A DNA stretch of 64,000 bases, taken from positions 5,161,566 through 5,225,565 of the forward strand of contig OY811986.1 in NCBI GenBank assembly GCA_963681505.1, written 5' to 3'. A program made the translations under genes and the position numbers. The notes beneath the pieces are model-generated. The model was not told the origin of the DNA. It saw only the letters and a list, made by a program, of their open reading frames with translations, and made no database searches. Below, piece after piece: positions 10,475 to 22,110 of the stretch (its first letter is position 1; every line of letters begins with the position of its first letter). This stretch comes from Eunapius fragilis. Lineage: Eukaryota > Porifera > Demospongiae > Spongillida > Spongillidae.

Positions 10475-13400
10475 GGGTCATTCCATACCTAATCCTCGAG
10501 GTTTTCGGCAGCATGCTTTCCAATTTGGATAGTTTTCATTTTATGAGTTCATCCCATATTGAAAATGATATTAACAAATTATCTGTTAATTAAGCTATTG
10601 TTATTCAAAGTTATTGGCTTCTGAACTTTTGACCTTTTGGAACACTTTTCAGACTTTGCACATATGTATCTCTAGTACTGTTTGTCATAAAATTACAAAA
10701 GTTATATATATTATAGCTGTCATATAGGGCTATCTATACGTAATAATGAAATTTTTATGAAATGGAAAGTGAAGTAATTATTAGTACTTATAGTACTAAA
10801 TGTTACGCTTCTCAAAAAGTTCATTTTTAAAAAATCCTATTTTTTGCATGCAATTAGTCCTTATTATTAGTAGCCTCCCCCCAAAATTTCAGAGTAGGGC
10901 AACGCTGAGTTTTTAAAGAATCCCCTGTTGTATCAGGGAACTGCTTTAGCCACGTAAGGGTTCAATAATTGGGGCTAAGTGGGCGCGTTGACCATAATAT
11001 ATTCATTGCTCTAAAGTAAACCTACAATCATAACAATTTGTACAATCAAACCAATGTATTACAATCTACACAGTTATTGTCGATTTGTTAAAATTCTAGC
11101 TACATCAGCCATCTCCCTCTTAGTCAGTGTGTATGTTCTCCCAGTTGCTGTGAGAGGGTTTACATAAGAAACTATGTCTGACTGGTCTACATCCAATACA
11201 TCCTCCGTTTCAGGAAATGTAAACGATTTTGATGGTAAATGAGGATGTAGGAACTTAACTGTGACAGAGCCAGCCTCCGCATCCACTGCCATGGTGCATC
11301 CTAGCCAACCATACCCATCATACTCAACAACTAGGTAACTTCCAATAATTGTGATCTGTGGAGGTACCACTGCTTGAGTACGAGTTAGCTTCTCACGACG
11401 GGAATGGTTACTATCTGAGAACCGCTTCACTTCCACTATATTGTTAGATACTGGTCGAAAAAAGTGAAGTTTTTGCGTTCCAGGAACAGTTCTAGCAGCA
11501 TCAAATCTGTCACTTAGAAGCATTTCTTCACACCTGTGTTCCTCCATGGTGGCAAACCCAAAGTTCATTCCTTTAATAGTAGAGCAGGCATAATCGTAGA
11601 GCTGACGGGGTGTTATAATCTGCTCCATGTATGGCCTCTGGAGACTGCTTTTGGTAGCAAGTCGCTTTAATGTTCCTGCTGCTCCATCACCAGCTGTTTT
11701 GCCATGTGAGGTGGCAAAAAAGTGCCATTCTGCTGGCACACCAAAGTCATCTTTGTGATGGCAAAGGTTGCTAAAGTTTTTACAGTTTTTGTACTGGGCA
11801 GCACATCCGTCTGATATGTACATCATTTTGCTTGGTAATTTCCCTTTTTGTGCTGCAAGAAAGGTTATCAGCTTCCTCTGAAATAGGTGCACAGCAGCAG
11901 TGTTGTGCTCTGTACACTCCGAAATTATGACGAAACAGATGTTGGCAACCGATCCATCATCATCCTTATAATAGCAAACGAATGGATGAATTGTTGTCTG
12001 AGTGCTATTCCAGTGATAGGACTGGATCTCATCTTGAATAACAGCAGAATAATTTTCAGAAAAATCTGCTACCACCAAATACTCTCCAGGCTGAAGAGAT
12101 TCCTTTGTCTTGGAAGCAAATCTGGACTGCATCTTAGCAATGAAGTCATGCACCTGAAGCTTCTCAACACTTTCTATAAAACAGTCAACAAACTCAGAAC
12201 CTTTGTTTCCAGGTTTGCACGATCTGTAGTCGTCCATTGCTTAAACTCAATAGCATCTATTAGATTTGCATCCATAATGTTCATTATTGTCTCTCTCAGT
12301 TTCTCTGATCCTGGACACCCATTACATTCTCCGAGGAAGCACTCAGCCCTTGCTGGATTGCACCGCATGACTTCAAGACAGGTTTTATAGTCTGGAATCT
12401 CCCCATTACTGAGTGACTTAAGGTTGCAACCAATAAACATGATGGTGAGTAACGCAGACGCAAACAGAGTGTGTACCACTACTTCCTGCCAATACACATT
12501 GCTTAGGCCTGAGATCTGCAAACTTCGAAAACCCTATGTTAGTGTTAGGATGAAGTGTTTTGAACTGTTGGTAGGCTTCTTTTAAGTTACTCAGCAGTAG
12601 CCTCTTTTGCACATGCTCCCTCCCTTGTGAAGTTGTCACAGACACAAAATCCTTTTTCCCTGGCATTTGTCGACTAACATCATCACTGCAATAGAACAGC
12701 ACTACATCGTTCAAAGTTTCTTCAGAAAGGATGGTGGTACCTAGCCTAAGATTCGGACCAGAAAGGATTCCTTTCTCAGCTACAAGCCTTTTGGCTTGCC
12801 TTGCCATGTAGTCTGATACGGAAAATTCCTTTTCAATCATTGAAAGTGACCAGCTGTATGGCAAAACTGTAAGGATTTTAACCTTTTCACTGCGTGCACT
12901 TGTGGTTGCAAATTTTTCTTTAAGTTGCTGAATTACTTCACATTCTTTGTAATGTTGAAGATGGTCATCACCTTTTAGGAACACATTTTTGACTGCTCCT
13001 TTCACTTGTGTAATTTTTTCTCCAAGATATTTCTTATTTCTTGCCTTTCGTTTTGAAATCGGAGACCCACCTGCACTAGTAAGCATATCATTCAGGGCAG
13101 TGAGTATGTAGTCTTCATCTTCGTATGCATCTTCATTTTGTTCACTGGAAGTAGCATCATCGGAGAATTCGCTAGAGGTTCTTAGGTCTCCCACCGGCTG
13201 CATTGCCTCATCTGATTCAACTACACACCTACTGCCTTCTACAGACTGTATCACTGTACCAGATTCAGCTCCGCCTCTTACAGACTGCACCACCTCCTCT
13301 GATTCCGCTACGCAGCTACCTTCAGAACTTTGTGGTAACTCTGAATAGTGCTTGCGTAATTGCTGTCGACAATTAGTACAAACCTTTTGACCCACTCTTA

Positions 13401-14911
13401 GAGAAAGCGATGCATGATTTGCTGCCATTTCTTTGGTTATACGTTGTAGACCTCGGAACACTAACTTTCTGTGAAGTTTAAAAGGATCACAGCAGTATTT
13501 CCAACTACTGACACTGCAAACACTCGACATGACAATTGATTTCGAAAGATTATCAATATAGCTCCAATGCAATGTTGTAGTGCTTTATATATACTGCATG
13601 CACATAAGTGATTCATGTGCCTGCTGTACCAATAGATTACAAAAGAATGGTCTAAGGTTCTTTGTTCATGCACTAGCTGTTTTGATCAGTCAAGCGTACA
13701 GCGCTATAGTTCTTGGCCGTTGATTAAAAAAAAAGAAATGATTATTACTTCTAACGGATAGCGCTATAGGATTCTTTGTTCACTTATTTCGACCGATCAG
13801 TTATCGTGGTCAAACTAATTGGCCGGTCATAAAAGCTAGGTATGTGCGATCAATTGTCAAAACAACTAAGATAATAGAGCCTGCCAACCGGTCACAATGC
13901 AAACAAAGAGGCCTATAGCGCTAGCTGTTTGAGCTTGAGTGAACAAAATGGCTGGTCAAATTAAACAAAGAAACAATAAAGCCTGCCCACTGCAGGCTCA
14001 TTAGCGTAGCGTGAGTATAAATTGCTCGATATCCTTCAAAAAGCAATATTGTCCCAATGTCGAGTGCGCAAACCGAATCAGAGTGGCGCTTTTCTTCATC
14101 CCGCGGCATCACAGTTGGAGATAGAGCGGCAGGAGTGCTGAAGCAATTTGCCGCTAAGACCTGGCTACAGATTGTTACACCCCGTAAGGCTGCTCGTTGT
14201 ACAAATAAAGGTATCTACTTGCGTTTGCCACCATAGCGCAACACAGGTGTGAAGAACGTGTCGATGTAACTACATGTACTCCTGGAGATGAGACTTCACC
14301 GAACCTCTTGATAAACAAGAATAGAAGCATATAAGTGCAATAACTGTTTGTGTGGTTTGATTGTTATGATTTTGGAGCAATGAATATATTATGGTCAACG
14401 CGCCCACTTAGCACCAATTATTGAACCCTTACGTGGCTTAAGCAGTTCCCTGATACAACAGGGGATTCTTTAAAAACTCAGCGTTGCCCTACTCTGAAAT
14501 TTTGGGGGTAGACTACTAATAATAAGGACTAATTGCATGCAAAAATTAGGATTTTTTAAAAATGAACTTTTTGAGAAGCATAACATTTAGTGCTATAATT
14601 ACTAATAGTTACTTCACTTTCAATTTCATAAAAATTTCATTATTACGCATAGATAGCCCTATATGATAGCTATAATATATATAACTTTTGTATTTCTATG
14701 ACAAATAGTACTAGAGATACATATGTGCAAAGTCTGAAAAGTGTTCCAAAAGGTCAAAAGTTCAGAAGCCAATAACTTTGAATAACAATAGCATAATTAA
14801 CAGATAATTTGTTAATATCATTTTCAATATGGGATGAACTCATAAAATGAAAACTATCCAAATTGGAAAGCATACTGCCGAAAACCTCGAGGATTAGGTA
14901 TGGAATGACCC
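10475..14911 (-). mobile_element. Sola2-like DNA transposon inside gypsy A
   Basis: Terminal inverted repeats of about 560 bp (10475 to about 11035, and about 14350 to 14911) begin GGGTCATTCCATACC. A 4-bp duplication TACA flanks both ends (10471-10474 and 14912-14915). Removing the element with one TACA rejoins the gypsy RNase H frame exactly, so the boundaries are secure. A 4-bp duplication, ends starting GRG and the encoded protein fit the Sola2 superfamily as I know it. The superfamily call is an inference from memory. Confidence 0.85.
11074..13530 (-). pseudogene. Sola2-like transposase (two frameshifts)
   Basis: The start chosen is the ATG at 13530, before CSVSSWKYCCDPF. The N-terminal half has a Cys-containing region (KVCTNCRQQLRKHY), an acidic linker and a helical block (EKEFSVSDYMARQAKRLVAE). 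The core carries VVADFSENYSA, MMYISDGCAAQYKN and HGKTAGDGAAGTLKR, which I read as the three catalytic acidic blocks of a DDE/D transposase. The frame shifts near 12440, after THHHV, and again near 12190, before EFVDCFIESVEKL. These breaks suggest a dead copy, though sequencing error is possible because both are simple indels. Confidence 0.75.
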
Positions 14912-17320
14912 TACAGGTAGTGATGGAATTTCTTTATTCCCCATATCAAAGCCAGGGCTTCTTTGTCTATCTGTGCATAATTCTTCTCTGCTGCTGACAA
15001 GGTCCTTGATGCGAAGGCTACTGGACGCTCTGTCCCATCCTGCATTTTATGTGATAGCACCGCCCCTAGGCCATAAGCACTTGCATCACAGGCCATCGTC
15101 ATGGGAAGCTCTGGATTGAAGTGTGTGAGCACCGTTTCTGACGCCATCATCTGTTTGACCTTCCTGAATGTCTCTTCACACTCTCTGGTCCACCTCCACT
15201 TTGCTCCTGCTTGCAGTAACTGGTGCAATGGAGCCAAGGTGGATGCCAGTCCAGATAGGAATCGGTGATAATAGTTTACCATCCCTAAGAAGGAACGTAA
15301 TTGTGTCGTGTTACTTGGTCTTGGCGCCTCCTCTACTGCCTTGATCTTATCCGGTGTTTTGTGCAGCCCCTCAGCATCAATGTAGTGTCCACAAAATTCT
15401 ATCCTCTTCTGAAAGAATTTACACTTTTCCTTGTTCGCTGTCAAGTTGCGCTGATCCAGGCGTTGTAGGACCTTCTCCAGTAATGCTAAATGTTCCTCTT
15501 CATCTTCACCAGCTACAATTATATCATCCATTAAGCACTGCACCTTGGGTATTCCCTGCAAGATGAGGTCCATGGTTCTCTGCCAGATAGCTGGGGCAGA
15601 CGCTATTCCAAAGGGTAAGCGGTTGTACTGGAATAGACCTTTGTGTGTGTTCACGGCTACCAGCTTTTTTTGCTTCCTCCTCCAATTCCAGCTGTAAATA
15701 TGCTAGCTTCAAGTCCACTTTGCTGAATACTGTACTCTTCCCCAAGGTTGCAAACATGTCCTCTACTTTTGGCAATGGGTATTGGTCAATCTTCAATGCT
15801 GGATTTACTGAGACTTTAAAATCGCCACATAATCTGACTCTCCCGTCTCCTTTTGGAACTACCACTAATGGGGTGGCCCATTCGCTCCAGGTCACTGGGG
15901 ATATCACTCCATCTTTCTGCAATTTCTCTAGTTCTGCTTCCACTAACTTCCGCATGCCATATGGAATGGGGCGGGCCTTGCAAAATACCGGAATAGCACT
16001 TTCCTTCAGGGTCAACGTTCCTTTAATTCCAACAGCTGCTTCCAACCCTTCTTTCCATAGTCTAGGATATTTTGCTAGCAAGATGTTCAATCTTTCTGTC
16101 ACATTGCTAGAAGCGCATTTAGGGACAGATGATAGTGACTTAATATGTTGCCAGTTTATGGGGATATTCGCCAACCAATTTCGTCCCAGTAGAGGAGGCC
16201 CTTTTCCTTCTACCACAACCAGTGGCAGGGTTATTTTACATGAATCTTTCACAACATTCACCACTATCTGTACTTTAGGAACAACCTGTTCTCCTGTGTA
16301 TGTTTTCAATCGGGTTCTTGTCTTCCTTAAGGGTATGTGCTTAGACTTCGTCTGGTAGTCTGGAAATGGAAGTAGTGAGACGGCTGCACCCGTGTCCAGC
16401 TCCATCCATATGGGGATTCCTTCTATTACCACCTTAACTGAAATGGGTCTCCCACTCTTCCATTGCTTTAATCCCTTTTCTTCTTCACCCCAATATAAGG
16501 GTATATCTCCTTCAGACTTCTCCGCCTGTCCCTCACCTTTACTCAGATCCAGCTCGTTTACTCTCCTCTTTTTCCCTCTCTGCCTCTCTTTTTCACTTTC
16601 TCGCTCCTTATTTCTGCACACTCGTTCAATATGACCCATCTTCTGGCAGAACCTGCACCTCTCCTTTATGAACCTGCATGCCTGAGGTCCATGATTGTGA
16701 CTTCCGCATCTATGACAATACATGTTAGCAGGATGTTTGCCAACAGCCGGTACCTGATGTACCTCTGGAATCTTCACGTTTGGATGTAGCTCTGAAGCAT
16801 CCTTCTCCGCTTTTTCGGCTGTTTCAGCTATCTCCACTGCCCGCGAAGGTCAAATTAGCTTTCGAGAGTAAGTGGCACTGTATTGTTTTATTCCTCATAC
16901 CTGTAACCAACTGATCCCGGAGTGTGTCTGTTAGACTCGCCCCAAATTCGCAATGTTCCGTCATCTTCTGTAAGCAGGCCACATACTCTCTAATTGTCTC
17001 TCCCTCTTTTTGATCCCTTTTGTGGAACCTGTATCGCTCTGCTATAAGAAGTGGCTTAGGTGCGAGGTGAGCTGTCAACGACGCCACCAATTCTTTGTAA
17101 GACTTTTCGCCCGGTTTGGCAGGCGCTATAAGAGCTCTCAATAGCGCATATGTCTGTTTCCCAATACATGCTAAAAGTGCATCCCTGCGGGCATCGTTAC
17201 TGACTTTATTTGCCTTAAGATAGTGTTCCAACCGCTCCAGATAACTCGTCCAGTCATCCGACGCGCTATCAAACTCTTCTGTCCTTCCAATATGTGCCTC
17301 TTGCCATTCTTTTTCGCTGT
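14912..17320 (-). pseudogene. Gypsy A gag-pol, N-terminal part: gag, protease, reverse transcriptase, RNase H start
   Basis: From the primer site leftwards: a capsid-like region (17231-16824), two CCHC knuckles (YCHRCGSHNHGPQAC, RCRFCQKMGHIERVC) near 16720-16620, an aspartic protease with WMELDTGAAVSLLPF near 16395, and a reverse transcriptase with GDFKVSVNPALKIDQYPLP and the catalytic CLMDDIIVAGE near 15530, where LMDD replaces the usual F/YxDD. RNase H begins with TMACDASAYGLGAVLSH before the Sola2 insertion at 14911. Frames change near 17175, 16830 and 15660. The single-frame gag-pol layout differs from the two-frame gypsy at 31.5-36.7 kb. Confidence 0.9.
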
Positions 17321-17340
17321 GGATCCCACTCTGGTCGCCA
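17321..17340 (-). promoter_or_regulatory. Primer-binding site of gypsy A
   Basis: One base inside the 5' LTR the minus strand reads TGGCGACCAGAGTGGGATCC. The TGG start matches the complement of a tRNA CCA end. I could not name the tRNA with confidence. Confidence 0.65.
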
Positions 17341-17341
17341 C

Positions 17342-17469
17342 TGTTAAGTATCGATGCACACAGATCTAGGCATGCAGGTTGTTCGCCATATCTCGGTAAT
17401 TTCCAAGATAATGAATAATCATTGAGTCACGCGATACACCCAGCGATTGGCATACATGCATACATCACA
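17342..17469 (-). repeat. 5' LTR of gypsy A
   Basis: The right-hand 128-bp LTR, nearly identical to 8621-8748 and with canonical TG...CA ends on the minus strand. CCTGG follows at 17470-17474. Confidence 0.9.
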
Positions 17470-18591
17470 CCTGGGTGCCAACACTTTTTTGCAGTAGCAA
17501 GCCTTTGGCAACAGCTTCTGTGAAATCAGCGTGACTTAGCTTTGTGCTTCCTGGGTGAAACTTTTTGTATAAGAGGTAAGCATCTGTTTCAACAATCCCA
17601 AGAGCTGTTGCCACAACATGACTTGCCCAAGACTGGGTTCTCCAAGCTGTTTCCAGTGCCAAGCCTCCTTGACGCATATGATTATTAATGTCTATTATAG
17701 ATGCTGCATCAAAATAAGTTTCTACAACTTTCTTCCGCTTGACAGTTTTGTTGTACACTTCAGTCTGTCCAATTTCATCCCCATCTTCATCAAGTGTTGT
17801 GGAATGGGTCGATACAAAACACTTTCTTACTTTGTCCCCCCATGCATGGGCCATTATGTTATGGCCTTCCACACTGGATGTAAGTGTGATGTCATCACCA
17901 AGTTCTACTTCATCAATGTACTTTTTGGGATACATCCTAGTAGCAGTCTTTACCAATCCAGTAAAATGAATACCATTTTCCGACAGTAGTAACACTAGCA
18001 AATGCTGAGGCAGCACTTATAGCCCTTCCTGACCTATGCCATGGTTTGGTCAGCCTAAGAAGCTGGGCTGTTCCAACAAGCTTTTTTTCAGTATTCTTTA
18101 CTGCCCATTACATCTGCACCTTCCTGTATTTCAAGCTGTAGTATAGCCTTGCTGTCAGCATTGGCACAATCCTTCAGTTCACATCCCACTCCTTTAGACT
18201 TCCTCTCTATCCGTGTCACATGTGGCATCCCATCTGAACAAAAGTCTCCATCTTTGCCCCTCCATGATGACACAGACTCATCTACACACAGCTGCCATCC
18301 AGGATACAGTTTTTCAACTCTACGCTGATTGAAACCTTCAATCAGGCGGCGAACAGGTGCCCATTTGTCACCAATGGCCTCATGTGCAGGACAGAATGAC
18401 AGGCATCACAGTAGAATTTCAAAGCGATCACGTGTTAGACCGTATCGCTCCCCAAAACGAGCAGGGAAAAGACCATCTTCAGTGGACCACAAATCTCATC
18501 TGCCTTCTGAGGTTCGAGTCAGAGAATACAAGGCACCAAATACTGCCAATATTTCTTCTTCTTTGGCATTTGCACATCCTTGAGGTAAGCA
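17470..18591 (-). pseudogene. piggyBac transposase, central part
   Basis: The minus strand encodes KEEEILAVFGALYSLTR, RFGERYGLTRDRFEILL, KWAPVRRLIEGFNQR and LYPGWQLCVDESVSSWRG, matching the start of the piggyBac DDE domain with its first Asp in VDES. After VTRIERKSKGVGCELKD come TGLVKTATRMYPKKYID and NNHMRQGGLALETAWRTQSW. The position where classical piggyBac has the third Asp (GVDL) reads GLAL here. Two in-frame TGA codons lie near 18497 and 18407, with further frame changes. The 5' exon is not next to it: it lies inverted at 27974-28705, and sequence right of 18591 belongs to ORQ copy A. Confidence 0.8.
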
Positions 18592-18860
18592 GTGATACCT
18601 ACCCCATGTATGACAACGTGGAGTGGGGAGTCAAGACGTGCAATTATCGGAAGCCGATTGCTAGATGCAGCCACTTTCTGTGCCATTGATGATGTACTGC
18701 AGATGTCAGTGAACACGGAAAAGGGGTTGCCATTGCCCCTAACTAATGGCTGTAGTTGCTTCATATACTGCACCTGCTCATCCACAGTTGGTTTTGACAT
18801 AACACTCTCCAGAACAGTAAGCTTCATTAAGTATTGTAGCTTGGTACAATTACACCCTAC
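18592..18860 (-). repeat. Left copy of a 269-bp inverted duplication at a putative inversion breakpoint
   Basis: Its reverse complement occurs at 28706-28974 with about 3 percent mismatches. Each copy sits exactly where ORQ sequence meets piggyBac sequence. Confidence 0.8.
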
Positions 18861-19629
18861 CTCCTCTGGCTGAAGCAGTGACCCATCACTTTTTAAACAA
18901 AGAAAACGCAAAAACAATGGAATTGGTGATGTACTATGGCTATTGGCAACATTGCTTTCCATAAGTGCCAGGATAAGTGGAAAGATGGTGTTCCTTGAGG
19001 GTGCTTGGAAGGCTTCCTGTACCAATACATCAAGCATCTCTGCAGGCTTTAAATCCTGTGGTCCCCTCTCTATTAGATTCTTTACGAAGAACACAAGTAA
19101 AGTGAACACTTTAGCATATTCATTTATACTGTTCTTTGTCTGGAGCGAGCATAATGGTTTTGAAATTCCATTAGCATCAGTTGGGTTTATGGCACACTGC
19201 AGTGAACTGACTCCTTCAATACTGGCCTTAAATGTGGTGAGTATGGCTGAGTATTACTGGCAATCACTGGTACCTGGAGCAAATCTTGCTCATTGACAAA
19301 GTGGAATTTGTCAATGGAATCTGGCTCTGGGTACCAATCCATCATAACATAAAACATGTTTCATTCACTGATAGTTTCCAATCTGATGGGATTCCCTAGT
19401 ACTAGATCAATGGTTTTATTGACCACTTCAGACACCGGAAGTTCACAATGCACACTCACAAACCTCTGTCGCATTAACCACTCCAAAGAATCGTTTCACC
19501 ACTGCGCCAGTAGCGGTCAATGTCTGTACGGCACATGGAACAACTTCCTTATTACCATGGTTTTCTCTAGCGTGCATCACTATGTGTCGCTCAGAGAGGC
19601 CATAATGATTACAGTCGGCACACTTGAAG
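18592..19629 (-). pseudogene. ORQ element copy A, second part
   Basis: This continues the ORQ protein after the Ginger insertion: a CADCNHYGLSERHIVMH zinc finger, then a degraded stretch and a well-preserved block (NSINEYAKVFTLLVFFVKN, LIERGPQDLKPAEMLDVLV, LRFLCLKSDGSLLQPEEVG, FSVFTDICSTSSMAQKVAAS) that also occurs in copies 2 and 3. It keeps CGA (Arg) where copies 2 and 3 have TGA. The frame is broken in the first 300 bp. The similarity ends abruptly at 18592 where piggyBac sequence begins, so the recombinase-like and helicase parts are missing here. Confidence 0.8.
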
Positions 19630-19633
19630 CCGG

Positions 19634-19870
19634 TGTCGTAGTAAATTGTGGCCCCTGGAAAAGTGTCCCCCCGGACACTATTTTCTGGGATAAAGTGTCC
19701 CCCCGGACACTAATTCCTAGGAAAATGTGTCCCTCTGGACACTTTATCCTAGGGAAAAGTGTCCCCATCTGGTTTATAGTGTCTCTCTGGACATTCTATC
19801 CGATAGCTAGGGTAAAGTGTCTCCCCCCCCCCCCCCCCCCCCCCCCCAATGTACTACATCCTTGGACAAA
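19634..19870. repeat. Ginger left end with subterminal GTGTCC repeats
   Basis: At least five copies of GTGTCC or its complement GGACAC, several arranged as short palindromes such as GTGTCCCCCCGGACAC. A poly-C tract near 19818-19847 follows. Such arrays are candidate transposase-binding sites. Confidence 0.75.
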
Positions 19871-20163
19871 GTGTCTTCCAAAACACGATATTGTGTTAGT
19901 TTTTCTCTTGATGCCGCAGCCTCCAACTCCCTCCAACCATACGTACAAATTAATCCCTAGCGAGTGAACTAAATTAGGGTGACACTTATCTACTACACGA
20001 CAGCCACTTGTTACGATGTACATGTAAATCGCGCTTGCGCATGTAGCTGTATTTTAATTTCAATCAACATCGATTCATCTTATCTCATGTGCTCCAAATC
20101 AAGTGAACTACAAGAAGTAAATAAATGATGCACTGAATATTAAATAAAGTGTTATGAATCGAA

Positions 20164-20930
20164 TCAATTCTTGCATGACGAACAATGCCAAATTGTATTG
20201 GACATCAGTAGGGTAGTGGGAATGTTTGCACAGTTCTCATGAAACCACTCATTGCACTTGTCACATTGTGCCATCAGACCATATTTTGGCTGCCTACATT
20301 TGCAAAACAGTTCAATAGATAGTTCCAAACATGTTTGTTTATGGGGTCTTGCTATCTTGCTCCCTGCAAAATCAATCATATTCAAATGTAAAAAGCAATC
20401 AATTAGATGCTGAAGACTACTTGTATATCATATTACTGGGGCATGACCCACTGCATAGTGTTGCTGCAAATGCCAGAGCAAATAACCCACAATCTGAACA
20501 ACCCTGTTGCCTTTGCACAGGCATTATCTTCACATGCAACTCCTTCTCTTTTGACCTCAATAAAGAACTGATTTGCTCTTCTGTTCCCGCAGAGAGATAT
20601 TCACATTGGTTGCAATCATAGAGATTCACTTCTCATACTTTGCACCCAATTGTCGAAATTGTGATCCAATGGTTATGTTGCCAGAACTTCATATTCAAGA
20701 TTCATGCCTAGTAAAGTATTCTGCAACCCACAGATGTGAGGAAATGTTTCCTTGATAATTAATTGTCCTGCATTGATAGTAACCCAACTTCCATTCAGAA
20801 GTGCATCATAATCTGATGTCAGCAAATGCAGTGATTCAATCCAAATTGGTGTTTTTTGCAGCAGTTTTTTTCCACTATATCCTCAACAACTGTAAGAGCT
20901 ATATCAATTAATCAAGCCTTCTATTTTGTT
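20164..20930 (-). pseudogene. Ginger C-terminal region: Ulp1/C48-like protease and PHD finger
   Basis: On the minus strand the residues of an Ulp1-family cysteine protease appear in order: His in NHWITI, Asp in NLYDCNQC and Cys in QQGCSDCGLFALAFAATLC. A PHD finger follows (CKCRQPKYGLMAQCDKCNEW, then FHENC and WHCSSC, 20310-20167) in C4HC3 spacing. Several frame breaks occur before the protease core, for example just after EVLAT and after ISTIGCKV. The domain pair may process or de-sumoylate host proteins and read histone tails to guide insertion. That role is an inference. Confidence 0.7.
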
Positions 20931-21206
20931 ACTTAGAAATTATTTGATAATACCTCTGTGATAGGAAGAATACCATTATTTATCCACATTTCTCTCTCAG
21001 AACTAACAAAGGAACATCTCCATACTAATCGTGCATAAAACTGAATGTGTTGATATTATAGATCACACATAAAGGTATATAATTTTAAAAGGCACGATGA
21101 GATTCAAATGTATAATTATACTCAGTCATGCAATCAACTATACAGACATCGTCACATATGCAAGGATGGCCTTAGTGTATTATATATCATACAGACTTTA
21201 AATTAA

Positions 21207-22110
21207 TTAACACTCACTTGGTTGAATAATATTAAAGTAGTGTTGTACTTTTTCTTGCCTAACCGAATCCTTCTCAGCTGGGGCTGCTTTGGCTTCACAC
21301 AATTGAGTTTTCTCAGGCACTAAGGATGATGGTACAACAGCAACACATTTTCTCGTTGATTTTTGTACAGTTGTAGCTGTGGGAGACTTCTTCCTGTAAG
21401 GATTACTGTGCTGAGGACTCTGTGTTGGCACTAATGGCAATTTACATTAGGGGAAAAACTCATACAGTTAAAAGGCATTAACAAAGTACTGTTATTAAGT
21501 GGGGAGCTTGTTGCAAACTTTTTGTACTCATCACACTCTTTGTTTTGTACTGCATCACTACTACAAGAGAAAGATTGAATAATACCTTCAGTAGTATCAA
21601 GGTATTGAGGTAATGGATGACTAAAAGCATTGATGGTTGTACGCATCCAATTCCCTGCATCATGCTCATTTTTCAAAGCCTGGTTGAACAAAGAGAGTAC
21701 AGAATTAAGATCTTCTCCAAACACTGCCCTAGAGTGAGTATTTGAGTTTTCCACTGAGGCTATCACTTCGCCACCGTTAAGGAATCCCACATTTCCAACT
21801 GTCAAGCACTCTGGTATTATCATCGTGCTTTCATTACAACCTATCCCAGGCAAACATGTACTATCCAGTGTACCAACATCTTCAATTGAGCTCTGTATCC
21901 TCATGGGCCTTTTGAAGGCCTGATGTGATCTATTTGAAATTGGATCTTGAGTTGAAACACTGGGTAGTTCAGCTCTGGAAAGATTACAAGTGATCGATGG
22001 GGAACATGTTTGAAAAATGGAATTGTCAGAAAAATGAAGGAACTTCTTTCTTTCAGCAGAATAAAACAGTTTCAGCCTGCAAATATTGACAGCCTTCTTC
22101 ACTGCTTTTC
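21207..22110 (-). CDS. Ginger linker region, low similarity
   Basis: The open frame 22102-21431 and the following 21430-21207 are rich in Ser and Asn with no recognised domain. They lie between the integrase GPY/F-like module and the protease, with a plausible splice near 21440. Probably the middle of the same Ginger protein. Confidence 0.5.

Larger units (their letters stand above)
8621..17469 (-). mobile_element. Ty3/gypsy LTR retrotransposon A (broken, 8.85 kb with insert)
   Basis: LTRs of 128 bp at both ends, a 5-bp target duplication, a primer-binding site and a polypurine tract define a complete insertion on the minus strand. It entered a piggyBac transposase gene and later received a Sola2-like transposon (10475-14911), so the gypsy sequence itself is about 4.4 kb. 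Gag and Pol appear to be in one reading frame, in the K02A2.6-like style. At least three frameshifts and the insertion make it inactive. The LTRs differ at about two sites, so the insertion is older than the intact gypsy at 31.5-36.7 kb. Confidence 0.9.
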
